64,000 bases of DNA from Candidatus Accumulibacter adjunctus (GCA_000585015.1 JFAX01000005.1:50186-114185); one strand, 5' to 3'; positions 41,292 to 51,895 are shown, counted from the stretch's first letter. Numbers and translations: made by a program. The notes: generated from the letters alone by a model not told the origin.

Positions 41292-42320
41292 ATGCTCGAC
41301 GATCGCGCACGAACACTCCTCAAGACACTGATCGAACGTTACATTGCCGAAGGTCAGCCGGTCGGCTCGCGCGCGCTGTCGCGCTGTTCCGGCCTTGAGC
41401 TGTCGGCGGCGACGGTGCGCAACGTCATGGCCGACCTCGAGGACATCGGCCTGATCGCCAGCCCGCATACCTCCGCCGGCCGTGTTCCGACGGCGCGCGG
41501 CTATCGCTTCTTCGTCGACAGCCTGCTGACCGTCAAGCCGCTGGAACCGGACAAGCTGCAGGCCATCGAGGGCCAGTTGCTGCCGACGCAGCCGCGGCAA
41601 CTGATCAGCAATGCGTCACACCTGCTCTCCGGATTGACCCGTTTCGCCGGCATTGTCATGGCACCGCGCCGGCCAACGCTCCGGGTTCGTCAGATGGAGT
41701 TCGTCAGCCTGTCCGAGCGGCGCGTGCTGCTGATCCTGGTGACGGCCGACGGCGACGTGCAGAATCGCCTGCTGTTCACCAACCGTGGGTACACCCCGTC
41801 GGAGCTGGTCACCGCCACCAACTACCTGAATCAGCATTTCGTCGGACACGACTTCGAGCACATGCATGCGCGTGTCCGAGACGAACTGAGGGAACTGCGC
41901 GGCGACCTGCAGGCGCTGATGGCCGCCGCGCTGACGGCCGGCGACGAGGTGATACGAGGCCCGGGCGAGCGCTATGTGATCTCCGGCGAACGCAACCTGC
42001 TTGGCGTCGAGGAGTTCTCGTCGAACATGCAGCGACTGCGCGAGCTGTTTGACCTCTTCGAACAGCAGACCGCGCTGATGCAACTGCTCGACCTGACGCA
42101 GCGAGCCGACGGCGTGCAGATCTTCATCGGCGGGGAGTCCGGCCTGGCTCCGCTCGACGAATGCAGCGTCGTCACGGCACCCTATGAGGTCGACGGCGAG
42201 GTGGTCGGCTCGGTGGGCGTCATCGGCCCGACGCGAATGGCCTACGAGCGGGTGATCCCGATCGTGGACATCACCGCCAAGCTGCTCTCGTCGGCGCTCA
42301 ACTACCAGGCCAACTCCTGA
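41292..42320 (+). CDS. hrcA: Heat-inducible transcription repressor HrcA
   Basis: [69 protein letters not shown]. Confidence 0.96.
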   Translation: MLDDRARTLLKTLIERYIAEGQPVGSRALSRCSGLELSAATVRNVMADLEDIGLIASPHTSAGRVPTARGYRFFVDSLLTVKPLEPDKLQAIEGQLLPTQPRQLISNASHLLSGLTRFAGIVMAPRRPTLRVRQMEFVSLSERRVLLILVTADGDVQNRLLFTNRGYTPSELVTATNYLNQHFVGHDFEHMHARVRDELRELRGDLQALMAAALTAGDEVIRGPGERYVISGERNLLGVEEFSSNMQRLRELFDLFEQQTALMQLLDLTQRADGVQIFIGGESGLAPLDECSVVTAPYEVDGEVVGSVGVIGPTRMAYERVIPIVDITAKLLSSALNYQANS

Positions 42321-43423
42321 TGTCGCGCTATCTGGTTGAACCGGCGTACCGTCACGGCTCGCCTTCGCTGACCGCCATCCTGCTGATCAACCTCGGGACT
42401 CCGGAAGCACCGACGAAGGTGGCCGTGCGGCGCTACCTCGGCGAGTTCCTTGCCGATCCGCGGGTCGTCGAGATCCCGCGGCCGTTGTGGTGGCTGATCC
42501 TCAACGGCATCGTCCTCAATACCCGCCCGGGACGCTCTGCCAAGAAGTACGCTGCCGTGTGGACGGCGGACGGGTCGCCGCTGCAAGTCCATCTGGCACG
42601 CCAGGCGACGCTGCTGCGCGGTTTTCTCGGCGAGGCCGGACACCGCGTCGCGGTCGAGTACGCCATGCGCTACGGCCAGCCATCGATTCCGGCGACACTG
42701 TCACGGCTCAAAGCCGAAGGCTGCACACGCATCCTCTTGCTGCCGCTCTATCCGCAGTACGCTGCCAGCACGACCGCGAGCGCCTTCGACGCAGTTGCCG
42801 CGTGGCTGCGCGGTGTACGCAACCAGCCAGAAATGCGCAGCATCCGGAGTTTCGCCGACCACCCGGGCTACATCGCTGCGCTGGCTGCCAGCGTCCGCGA
42901 GCACTGGGCCAGCCACGGTCGGCCGGCTGCCTCATATCGCCTGCTGATGAGCTTTCATGGGCTGCCCCGCTACACCCTCGACCGCGGCGATCCCTACCAC
43001 TGTGAGTGCCATAAGACCGCTCGCCTCCTTGCCGAAGCGCTCGGTCTCGGCAAGGACGCGCATCTGGCCTGCTTTCAGTCCCGCTTTGGTCGCAGCGAAT
43101 GGCTGCAGCCCTACACGGTGGCGAGCCTGCGTGCGCTGGCCAAGGAGGGCGTACACCGGGTCGATGTGATCTGTCCCGGGTTTACGGCGGACTGCCTCGA
43201 GACGCTCGAAGAAATGGCCATCGAGGGCAGGAGCGAGTTCCTGCGTGCCGGCGGCAGAGAGTACCACTACATCCCCTGCCTGAACGAGCGGGACGACTGG
43301 ATCCACGCGCTGGCCCAACTGGCCGCCAGCCACCTGCAGGGCTGGCCGACGCGCGAAGCCCCCGATGCAGCTGCCCTTGAGCTGAGCGCCCTGCGCGCTC
43401 GTGCCCTCGGCGCTCGCTCCTGA
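42320..43423 (+). CDS. hemH: Ferrochelatase
   Basis: [67 protein letters not shown]. Confidence 0.97.
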   Translation: MSRYLVEPAYRHGSPSLTAILLINLGTPEAPTKVAVRRYLGEFLADPRVVEIPRPLWWLILNGIVLNTRPGRSAKKYAAVWTADGSPLQVHLARQATLLRGFLGEAGHRVAVEYAMRYGQPSIPATLSRLKAEGCTRILLLPLYPQYAASTTASAFDAVAAWLRGVRNQPEMRSIRSFADHPGYIAALAASVREHWASHGRPAASYRLLMSFHGLPRYTLDRGDPYHCECHKTARLLAEALGLGKDAHLACFQSRFGRSEWLQPYTVASLRALAKEGVHRVDVICPGFTADCLETLEEMAIEGRSEFLRAGGREYHYIPCLNERDDWIHALAQLAASHLQGWPTREAPDAAALELSALRARALGARS

Positions 43424-43577
43424 AGCTTCCCGAGGCGGACGAGCAGGCGCCGCAAGGCGGCTGCCCCGGGGAAGACAAGGGCGGCGTTTGCGATCCCGCC
43501 TTTGCCTTCCCTGAGAGCCGTCGTCGGTTGGGGCGGGCGCGGTCGCCGAGAGCTTTTCCGGTGCCGCCGTACAGGGC

Positions 43578-45176
43578 TCAGTCCATTGCTTCGTACAGCG
43601 GCAGAGTGAGGAACTCCGGGTAGTCCGGCGTCAGAGACATCCTGTCGAAGATGACGGCCGCCTGATCGTAGGTCGCGGTTTCCTCGCCCTGGGCGCTGAC
43701 GGTGGCCTTCACCCGGGCCAGCTCCTCGGCGATCATGCCGCGCACCATCTCGGCGGTCACCTTGCGCCCGTCGTCGAGGACTCCTTTCGGCGAAACCACC
43801 CATTGCCACACCTGCGAACGTGAGATCTCGGCGGTGGCCGCGTCTTCCATCAGGTTGTGGATCGGCACGCAGCCGTTGCCCGCCAGCCAACTGCCCAAGT
43901 AATGGATACCGACGTTGATGTTGTTGCGCACGCCCGCTTCGGTGATCGGCTGCGACGGCTGGAAGTTCAGGAAGTCGGCAGCCGTGAAGTTCTCGTTGCG
44001 CTGTTTTTCCCATTGGTTCGGGCGGTCACCGAGAACCTTGCGAAACTCTTCGGCGGCGATCGCGACCAGGCCGGGGTGCGCCACCCAGCCGCCGTCGAAG
44101 CCGTCGTTGGCGTCGCGCGTCTTGTCGTGCCGGATGCCGGCGAGCGCCTTTTCATTGGCTACCGGATCATTCTTGATCGGAATCAGCGCGCTCATTCCGC
44201 CCATCGCTGGCGCCCCGCGCTTGTGGCAAATCTTGACCAGTTGCAGCGCGTAGCTGCGCATGAAAGGCACTTCCATGGTGATCGCACCACGGTTGGCGAG
44301 ACAGAAGTCGGGGTTCTTCTTGAACTTCTTGATGCAGGAAAAGATGTAGTCCCAGCGGCCGGCGTTGAGGCCCGCCGAGTGCTCGCGCAGTTCGAAGAGG
44401 ATCTCCTCCATTTCGAAGGTGGCAAGAATCGTCTCGACGAGGACGGTTGCCTTGATCGTTCCCCTGGGCAGGCCGATGTGCTCCTGGGCCATGATGAAGA
44501 TGTCGTTCCACAGACGGGCCTCGAGGTGCGATTCCATCTTCGGCAGGTAGTAGAACGGGCCGGCGCCGCGCGCGATCTGCTCGCGGGCGTTATGGAAGAA
44601 AACCAGGCCAAAGTCGAAGATGCCGCCGGAAACCCGCTGCCCATCGACGGTGACGTGCTTCTCATCGAGATGCCAGCCGCGCGGGCGGATCTGCAGGGTG
44701 GCGACCTTCTCGTTGAGTGCGTACTCCTTGCCGGCCTCGTTGGTGAATGAGAGTTGCCGGCGGATCGCCCGGAACAGGTTGAGCTGGCCCTGTACCTGAT
44801 TGTCCCAGTTCGGACTGTTGGAATCCTCGAAGTCGGTCATGTACGAATCGGCGCCGGAATTGTAGGCGTTGATGATCATTTTCGCTTCGACCGGACCGGT
44901 GATCTCGGTTCGACGACACGCGAGTGCCGCCGGCAGTGGCGCGATCTTCCAGTCGCCCTCGCGGATGTGGCGCGTTTCCGGCAAGAAGTCCGGCATTTCG
45001 CCGGCGTCGATCCGCGCCTGGCGGTCCCGCCGCGCTTGCAGCAACTCCTGCCGGCGGCCTTCGAAGGCCCGATGCAGCTTGGCGACCAGCGCCAGCGCAT
45101 CGTGCGTGAGAATGTTTTCGTATCCGGGTCTGATCGGGGCGTTCACTTGCATTCCGGCGGGCAGATCGAGGCTCAT
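43578..45176 (-). CDS. aceB: Malate synthase A
   Basis: MTDFEDSNSPNWDNQVQGQLNL, RPRGWHLDEKH, WDYIFSCIKKF, NINVGIHYLGSWLAGNGCVPIHNLMEDAATAEISRSQ. Confidence 0.97.
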   Translation of the reverse strand: MSLDLPAGMQVNAPIRPGYENILTHDALALVAKLHRAFEGRRQELLQARRDRQARIDAGEMPDFLPETRHIREGDWKIAPLPAALACRRTEITGPVEAKMIINAYNSGADSYMTDFEDSNSPNWDNQVQGQLNLFRAIRRQLSFTNEAGKEYALNEKVATLQIRPRGWHLDEKHVTVDGQRVSGGIFDFGLVFFHNAREQIARGAGPFYYLPKMESHLEARLWNDIFIMAQEHIGLPRGTIKATVLVETILATFEMEEILFELREHSAGLNAGRWDYIFSCIKKFKKNPDFCLANRGAITMEVPFMRSYALQLVKICHKRGAPAMGGMSALIPIKNDPVANEKALAGIRHDKTRDANDGFDGGWVAHPGLVAIAAEEFRKVLGDRPNQWEKQRNENFTAADFLNFQPSQPITEAGVRNNINVGIHYLGSWLAGNGCVPIHNLMEDAATAEISRSQVWQWVVSPKGVLDDGRKVTAEMVRGMIAEELARVKATVSAQGEETATYDQAAVIFDRMSLTPDYPEFLTLPLYEAMD

Positions 45177-45280
45177 TGGGCGGCTCCTGTCGATGAGTTA
45201 TGATGCAGTGCAAGAATTCTATTCGACGCGCAGGACAAAGATAAGATCGAGTGGAATCAAAGTATCTTTTACTCTGGGTA

Positions 45281-46192
45281 ATGAATGGCACGATGGACCA
45301 TCTCAAGCAGATCGAGGCCTTCGTCAACGCGGCGACACGGGGCAGCTTGTCAGCGGCCGCGCGACTCGAGGCGGTCACGCCGGCGGTGATCGGGCGGCGC
45401 CTCGATGCCCTCGAGGCCCGCCTTGGCGTCAAGTTGCTGCTGCGCACGACGCGCAAGCTGTCGCTGACCTTCGAAGGGCAGGCTTTTCTCGAAGATTGCC
45501 AACGGATCCTCAACGACCTGGCGAATGCCGAGGCGGCGGTTTCACTCGGTGGCGTCCAAGCCAGTGGCCACTTGCGGGTGTCGGCACCCGCCGGCTTCGG
45601 GCGGCGCCACGTGGCTCCGCAGGTGGCGGCGTTCATGCGGTCGAACCCGGAGGTCAGCGTTCGCCTCGATCTCACCGATCGCCTCGTCGACCTCGTGAAC
45701 GAGGGCGTCGACTGTGCCGTGCGCATCGGCGAGCTGGCCGATTCGCGTCTGGCGGTGAGCAAGCTTGGCGAGATGAGGCGCTTGGTCGTCGGTAGCCCGT
45801 CGTATCTGGCAAGCCACGGAATTCCCGCGACTCCCGCCGACCTCGCGCGACACAACTGCCTTTCTCTGGGGCAGCAGCGGGGCTGGGCGCTGCGCGAGAC
45901 GCCTGCCGGCGAGGTCGTGAACCACAAGGTCGCGGGAAACTTCGAGTGCAATGATGGCGCCGTCCTGCACGAATGGGCACTCGCCGGCAAGGGGTTGGCG
46001 TGGCGCTCGTTGTGGGAGGTGGGAGACGACCTGCGGCGTGGGGATCTGGTTTCCGTTCTGGACCACTATGCCGCGCCAGCCGTCGGCATTCATGCCGTTT
46101 TTCCGCAGTGGCGACACCTCCCGTTGCGTGTGCGTCTGTTCATCGACCATGCCAAGAGGACTTTCGGCGACCCGCGCTACTGGGAAACCTGA
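45281..46192 (+). CDS. LysR-family transcriptional regulator
   Basis: MDHLKQIEAFVNAATRGSLSAAARLEAVTPAVIGRRLDALEARLGVKLLLRTTRKLSLT; divergent from aceB; ATG 45281 or 45293 likely. Confidence 0.92.
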   Translation: MNGTMDHLKQIEAFVNAATRGSLSAAARLEAVTPAVIGRRLDALEARLGVKLLLRTTRKLSLTFEGQAFLEDCQRILNDLANAEAAVSLGGVQASGHLRVSAPAGFGRRHVAPQVAAFMRSNPEVSVRLDLTDRLVDLVNEGVDCAVRIGELADSRLAVSKLGEMRRLVVGSPSYLASHGIPATPADLARHNCLSLGQQRGWALRETPAGEVVNHKVAGNFECNDGAVLHEWALAGKGLAWRSLWEVGDDLRRGDLVSVLDHYAAPAVGIHAVFPQWRHLPLRVRLFIDHAKRTFGDPRYWET

Positions 46193-46265
46193 AAGAGCCA
46201 GAGCGAGACGACGGCGCGCCGGCCACGCACGGGCGTCGCCGCCCGAGCGGCCGCAGCCGCGGCGA

Positions 46266-46508
46266 TCACTGGCTGTTCTCGGCGGCCTTCTTGGCGGCGC
46301 GCAGGAGGGCTTTCCTGGCCTTTTCGGCACGAATGTGCGCCAAGGCCTGCGCCTTGTTGCATTCCTTGCAATAGGAATGCAAACCGTCCGAGCTGCGCGC
46401 ATTCTTGTGGAAGTCGAGCACGGGTTTCTCCTGCTTGCACTTGACACAAATCTTGGTTTTCACTGGACCAGTCGAGGATTCCATCACGAGATCAGAAAGG
46501 CATTCCAT
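46266..46508 (-). CDS. Small Cys4 zinc-ribbon protein of unknown function
   Basis: KICVKCKQEKPVLDFHKNARSSDGLHSYCKECNKAQALAHIRAEKARKALLRAAKK; start within longer ORF (46715) inferred. Confidence 0.65.
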   Translation of the reverse strand: MECLSDLVMESSTGPVKTKICVKCKQEKPVLDFHKNARSSDGLHSYCKECNKAQALAHIRAEKARKALLRAAKKAAENSQ

Positions 46509-46779
46509 TATCAGTATCACTAATGTTTTCGCGTTGCGTCCAACTTCGTCCCGCTCTCGGCGATGGCGCTTCAGCCCCGTGGCGGGGGTGACGTCGGACC
46601 CCAGTTGCTGCCGCCACGAACCACCGTCCGCAGCTGGAACCCGTTCAACGGTGGGCACTTGACCAATGCCGGGCGCAGTCCCGGAGGGATGGCGTCCGGC
46701 CATGACAGGCCGCAACGCCCGCCCTCCTTCGCCAACTTTCGCTCGCCGCGGAGGCGCACAACCGAGCGCACGTTGTCGC

Positions 46780-46826
46780 GAGATTTAATAAGCAATCTCT
46801 ATGCCATTAAATCAATTTTGCTTATT
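46780..46826. repeat. AT-rich island with interleaved inverted repeats (potential pseudoknot or overlapping operators)
   Basis: GAGATT(46780)/AATCTC(46794); AATAAGCAA(46787)/TTGCTTATT(46818); GATTTAAT(46782)/ATTAAATC(46806). Confidence 0.6.
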
Positions 46827-47154
46827 CTTCAGGGCGTTGGCACCACGGGATCGAGGTGTGCGTCGTTGGCCACTGGCTAGCTGTAAAGAATCCTGACAGT
46901 CGTCGGGATGCAGGCCGCAACGCGAGCGCTCGCCCTGCTGTCGATGACCCGCCTGCTGGTCGATGGCGTGCGGCCGACCGGCACCTGCCGCATCAGAGCC
47001 TGCTGCCCGTTGGCGTCTGGCGGCAAGCCGGCCAGAGTTCAGTTGCGCTGCTGCGGCGCGGTCAGGCCTGCCGGCGGCACCTCATGACCCTGCCTGTCGC
47101 TGCCGACGCGCCGTCGGCGGGTGTGTGCACCGGCAGTCTGGCCGAAATCCCCAT

Positions 47155-50088
47155 TCAGACCGTGGCTGGCGGTGGCTCCAGGCCTGCCAGCAGAGCGTCG
47201 ACGTCGACGCTGTCGATCTGCTCCGGCTGCATGAACTTGCGGGCGTACTCGAGATGGACGCCGGCGCGCAGGAAAAGCGCGAACAGTTCGCCGTCGATAT
47301 GCTGTTCCTGTTGCATGCGAAGCATGATGGCGAGCGCCGCCGAGAGCGTCTTGCCCGTCTTGTATGGCCGGTCGATCGCCGTCAATGCCTCGAAGATGTC
47401 GGCAATGGCCATCATTCGCGCCAGTGGGCTCATCTGGTCGCGTCGCAGCTGCCGTGGGTAACCGCTGCCGTCCATCTTCTCGTGATGGCCGCCGGCAATC
47501 TCCGGTACCTGCCGCAGGTGCTTCGGGAACGGCAGTTGCGAGAGCATCATCAGTGTCTGGATGATGTGCTCATTGATCTTGTAGCGCTCCTCGTCCGTCA
47601 GCGTTCCGCGGCCAACGGACAGGTTGTGGATTTCGCCGCGGTTGTAGAGCAGTTCGGGGATCCGCATCCGGAATCCCCAACGGTTGTTCTCGGGGAACCG
47701 GTCCTGCTGTCGTCGCGGCACGAGGTGCTCCGGCTTGTCCGCCAGCAGCGGTTCGGCAACCGGCAGCGCAGCGGCCTCGCCCGACTCCTTGCGCAGCCGT
47801 TCTTCACGGGCGATGCCGAGCCGGTCGTCGAGCGTGCGCAGCCAGGTCCTGGCGGCAATCGTCCGCAACCGCTCGACATCGTCCTCTGCCATGGACTCGC
47901 CGCCTTCGTTGCAGCGGGCGACGAAGGCGAAATCGTCGTCCAGTTGCTGCCACGCGGCGAGCAGCCGGCTCTCCGCCACCGCAGCCTCCTCGCCGCCGGC
48001 AACGGCCCGCAGGCAGGCGATCTCCGCGTCACGCTTGAGAACCTCGAAGCGCATCCGCACTTCATGGATACGGTCGTGAATGCTCTCCAGCTTGGTTGCC
48101 TTGTCGACCACGTACTCGGGAGTGGTCACCTTGCCGCAATCATGCAGCCAGGCGGCAACGTGCAATGCCTCCCGGTCATCCTGGCTGAGATCGAAGTCCC
48201 GATACGGTCCGCTGTTCGCAGCACACGCCGCATCGGCGAGCATTCTGGTCAGCTCCGGAACCCGCGCGCAATGCCCTCCCGTGTAGGGACTCTTGGCGTC
48301 GATCGCGGCGGCGATGAGTTGGATGAAGGCAGCGAAGAGATCCTTCTGCGCCTTGATCAGCGCCTTGCTCTCGAGCGATACCGCGGCCGATGCCGAAAGG
48401 GCCTTGACGAAGCTCAGTCGACCGGCGTCCGTCTCGCTGTTACCGAACAGCATCATTGCACCAACCAGTTCGGTGCTTCGGTTGAGCAGCGGTACGGCGA
48501 TCCCGTATCGGAACTGCAGCCACTCCGTTCCTTTCAGGCCAAGGGCAGCGTGATCGTCTGCCAGCAGCCTGCCGCTGCGCGCTGCCCGTGCGGCCAACGC
48601 GGCGCCGAGCAAGGGGCCACTGCGGCCGATGCCGACGGTTGCCAGCCCGGCGGCGCCCGCTTGCCCGGCGTGCTGCAGTGCGGCTGCGGGCTGCAACTCG
48701 TCATCTTCGGCAAGATAGAGGATGGCCGCACCGGCTCCGGCAGTTTTCAGGGTATCCGCCAGGAGCTGCGGCAGGAGTCGATCGAAGTCCTGCTCGGCGG
48801 CGACCGCCTGGCTGATGTCGACGAAACGACGGATCGTTCGCTTCATGCCGTCCATCGTCTGCGCCAGCTCGCTCACTTCCTTGATCGAGGAATCCAGGAC
48901 GATTGGCCGTGCGAACTCGAAGTGCCGTATCGCCTCCGCTTCTCCCGCCAGGCTACCGAGGGAGCGTGACACCGCTTGCGCCAGACCCCAGGTCAACGGC
49001 ACCGTCAGCAGAAGGACGAGCAGCGTCGCCAACGCCGAGTGCCGCACCAGGCGAAGCGCCCCGGCGAGCAGTTCCTCTTCGGGGATGGCGGTCACGATGT
49101 ACAGTTCCACCGGGCTCTCGAGCAGCAGCCGGTCGACCGACGCTCGCCACTCCTGCCCGGCTGCGCTGACGGCGAGCATGGCCGTCTGCCGGCCCTGCAT
49201 GTTGCGTACCGTATCGAGCACCGGGCCCAGTGCCGGCACCCCGAGTTCGTCGAGCCGCGCCAGCGAAGCGCGCTCACCATCGGCAGCGGGCGTGAGGACC
49301 ATGCGCCGCGCTTCCTCGTAGGCAAGCACGCGGCCCTCACCATTGACCATCGCGATGGCGGTCGCGGGCGTCACCTTCTGTCGCGCCAGCGCCTCGCCCA
49401 GGGTATGCAGCAGGATGTCCGCCGCGACGACGGCACGCCCGCCATCGGCGATGTGCGCCAGCGTGGTGCCGACCCGCCGGCTCGAGAAGAAGAGGTAAGG
49501 GGGAGTCTCGACGAGTCCTGCCGCATTCCTCGCCTGCGTGAACCAGGGCCGCTGGCGCGGGTCATAGGTGGCGGCGTAATCGGGACGGTCGTCCTGTCGC
49601 AGCAGTCGCAGTTCGTCGTCGAAGTACATGAACACGCCACGCGCCACCGGCGTCGTCCGCTCGATGCTTTGCACGACATAGCGTGCGGCGCTCGGTGCGC
49701 GGGCGCTCTCATCGGCACTGCCGTGGCCGATGCGGCCGAGCAGGAAGAAATCACCATCGTCGTAGCCGACGTAGAGCGAGGACAGCGCCGGTGAACTGTC
49801 GAGGGCGAGGCGCAGGAACCGCAGGCTCTGCAGTCGCTGTGCGAGCGATCCGGCACGGCTCACGCTCTGCTGGCTCAACAGGCGGGTTGCCATCTGGGCC
49901 GGATCGATGAGCAGCCGCATCTCGAGCAGGGTCTCCTGGCTGATGCGCGATGTCAGGCCAGCCGCCGAGCTCTGCAGCAGCGAACTGCTCAGGCGGTAGC
50001 CAATCCCTGCCAGGACGGCGCAGACGCCGACGATCAACGCCAGAAACAAGGTCGAGATGTGGATGTGTAGCGGATAAGGGCGGCGCAT
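47155..50088 (-). CDS. Membrane HD-GYP c-di-GMP phosphodiesterase-type protein with Cache-like sensor, HAMP and GAF domains
   Basis: HVAAWLHDCGKVTTPEYVVDK, EIAGGHHEKMDGSGYPRQL, MMAIADIFEALTAIDRPYK; TM-flanked periplasmic region; ATG 50088 inferred. Confidence 0.9.
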   Translation of the reverse strand: MRRPYPLHIHISTLFLALIVGVCAVLAGIGYRLSSSLLQSSAAGLTSRISQETLLEMRLLIDPAQMATRLLSQQSVSRAGSLAQRLQSLRFLRLALDSSPALSSLYVGYDDGDFFLLGRIGHGSADESARAPSAARYVVQSIERTTPVARGVFMYFDDELRLLRQDDRPDYAATYDPRQRPWFTQARNAAGLVETPPYLFFSSRRVGTTLAHIADGGRAVVAADILLHTLGEALARQKVTPATAIAMVNGEGRVLAYEEARRMVLTPAADGERASLARLDELGVPALGPVLDTVRNMQGRQTAMLAVSAAGQEWRASVDRLLLESPVELYIVTAIPEEELLAGALRLVRHSALATLLVLLLTVPLTWGLAQAVSRSLGSLAGEAEAIRHFEFARPIVLDSSIKEVSELAQTMDGMKRTIRRFVDISQAVAAEQDFDRLLPQLLADTLKTAGAGAAILYLAEDDELQPAAALQHAGQAGAAGLATVGIGRSGPLLGAALAARAARSGRLLADDHAALGLKGTEWLQFRYGIAVPLLNRSTELVGAMMLFGNSETDAGRLSFVKALSASAAVSLESKALIKAQKDLFAAFIQLIAAAIDAKSPYTGGHCARVPELTRMLADAACAANSGPYRDFDLSQDDREALHVAAWLHDCGKVTTPEYVVDKATKLESIHDRIHEVRMRFEVLKRDAEIACLRAVAGGEEAAVAESRLLAAWQQLDDDFAFVARCNEGGESMAEDDVERLRTIAARTWLRTLDDRLGIAREERLRKESGEAAALPVAEPLLADKPEHLVPRRQQDRFPENNRWGFRMRIPELLYNRGEIHNLSVGRGTLTDEERYKINEHIIQTLMMLSQLPFPKHLRQVPEIAGGHHEKMDGSGYPRQLRRDQMSPLARMMAIADIFEALTAIDRPYKTGKTLSAALAIMLRMQQEQHIDGELFALFLRAGVHLEYARKFMQPEQIDSVDVDALLAGLEPPPATV

Positions 50089-50260
50089 GTCGATGGGCTG
50101 GTAAGGATGGCGAAGCCGGATGACCGGCAAGAAAGCTGGCACGGCCTCGGGTCTGCCGTGCCCTGGCCTCGCCGCGCCTCCCGGTCCTGCACGCTCCGTT
50201 CGGCGAGACTTCGCTGCTTTGTCCAAAGCCTGTACGATACCCGCCTTTCAGGAGCAAGGC

Positions 50261-50770
50261 ATGTCCGAGGAAAGCAGCGCCAGCGCGAACAGGCAACCGG
50301 ATTTCGAGCGCAAGATCATCACGCCGCAACAGCTCGCTGCGGGTGTCGCCAGCTGGCCGCGGCCGCTGGTATTCACCAACGGCTGTTTTGATGTTCTGCA
50401 CCGGGGCCACGTCACCCTGCTCGCCGAAGCGCGGTCACTGGGCGCGGCACTGGTCGTCGCGCTCAACGCCGATGCGTCGGTCAGGCGCCTCGGCAAGGGC
50501 GAGGGGCGACCGGTAAACATCCTTGCTGACCGCCTGGCGATCATCGCCGCGCTGCAGGCGGTGAGCCTGGTGACCTGGTTCGACGAGGATACGCCGCTGC
50601 AACGGATACTCGATTGTCGGCCGGACATCCTCGTCAAGGGCGGCGACTGGCCGGTCGAGCGGATCGTCGGCAACCGCGAAGTGACCGGCTGGGGTGGGCG
50701 CGTCCTTTCCCTGCCCTTCGTCCACCAGACGTCGACCAGCGGCCTGCTGGAGAAGATCAGGCGCCTCTGA
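50261..50770 (+). CDS. rfaE2: D-glycero-beta-D-manno-heptose 1-phosphate adenylyltransferase
   Basis: VFTNGCFDVLHRGHVTLLAEARSLGAALVVALNADASVRRLGKGEGRPVN, LVKGGDW. Confidence 0.94.
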   Translation: MSEESSASANRQPDFERKIITPQQLAAGVASWPRPLVFTNGCFDVLHRGHVTLLAEARSLGAALVVALNADASVRRLGKGEGRPVNILADRLAIIAALQAVSLVTWFDEDTPLQRILDCRPDILVKGGDWPVERIVGNREVTGWGGRVLSLPFVHQTSTSGLLEKIRRL

Positions 50771-50870
50771 CCCGCTGCCAGCGCACTACGCAGGAGTGAG
50801 TTGCCGCCAGGCGCGCCGGACTGCCGGTCCGCGCTTTGCGGCGGCTCTGGCCAGGGCTTTGGCCGCGGCC

Positions 50871-51719
50871 TCAGCCGCCGAGGGCAGCCTTGAGCGAGGT
50901 GACGTCTTCGGTCGATTCGGCGAGCAGGGTCGCCAGTGCTGCAGGCTCGAAGAACGCACTCGCGATGCTGGCATCGGGCAGCTCGCAGAAGGCAGCGTCG
51001 CGCCAGCCGTGTTCGGCGTTCGCCAGCCGGTTGGCGACGAAAACGACGTCGGTCAGCGTCGAGAGGTTGCTCACCGGCCGCTCCTGTTCGTGCTCCTGGA
51101 CCACCAGCACCAACTCCTCGGGCATGCCCATTGCCGCGAGCAGGGCATGCCCGATGTGGTCATGCCAGTCCGCCAGCAACTGGTGCAGCTCGCGCGGACT
51201 GGCTACCAATTCCGGGAAGCTCACGGCTCGCGACAGCAGATAGAAGACGCCGATGTCGTGCACCAGGCCGGCAAACAACGCTTCGTCGACATTGATGCGG
51301 GTGAAGCGGCGGGCCAGCACGCGCGACAGCGCTGCGACGTGCATCGTGTGTTCCCACAGCCGGCCCGACAGGGACTGGAATGCCGCCATCTTCTTGGAAT
51401 TCAGAAGCTGTTCCATGGCCACGGCAAACGAGACCGTGCGCACGGCTTCCATGCCGACGCGCGCGATCGCGCTCCTGACGTCGACGATCGGACGCCCGCC
51501 GCGATTGATCGCCGCCGAGTTGGCGAGGCGGATGACCTTGGTGCTCATCAGCGGTTCCGCAGCGACCAGCCGACCCAGGTCGTCGACCGTCAGCTGGGGG
51601 TTCTTCAGGGCCGTGCGGACCTGGAAGGTGATGTCGAGAAAGGTCGGGAAAGAAACGACCTCGCCCGAGAGGTCGCGAGCGATGTCTTCCAGAATCCTGA
51701 AGCTCAATTGGTTGCTCAT
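50871..51719 (-). CDS. HDOD-domain protein
   Basis: SFPTFLDITFQVRTALKNPQLTVDDLGRLVAAEPLMSTKVIRLANSA, VHDIGVFYLLSRA; ATG 51719 chosen. Confidence 0.9.
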   Translation of the reverse strand: MSNQLSFRILEDIARDLSGEVVSFPTFLDITFQVRTALKNPQLTVDDLGRLVAAEPLMSTKVIRLANSAAINRGGRPIVDVRSAIARVGMEAVRTVSFAVAMEQLLNSKKMAAFQSLSGRLWEHTMHVAALSRVLARRFTRINVDEALFAGLVHDIGVFYLLSRAVSFPELVASPRELHQLLADWHDHIGHALLAAMGMPEELVLVVQEHEQERPVSNLSTLTDVVFVANRLANAEHGWRDAAFCELPDASIASAFFEPAALATLLAESTEDVTSLKAALGG

Positions 51720-51895
51720 CGGTGCATGATCCTTGGCATCGTGCGTGCGTTTCCAGTGCCGTCGGCGCGTCGCGCGACACCGGGGCGGGTGGGGCGTCTC
51801 TGCCGGCCGGCTACGGCATCCTGCCGCAAGACGATCTTCGGCGGAGCGGTTGCAGGAAACTGCCCAACGCCATCCGTGCCAGCCGCCGCTGCCAT

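Noticed and set aside
46963-48969. 668-aa plus-strand ORF
   Set aside because: Antisense to the HD-GYP gene; composition typical of shadow ORFs.
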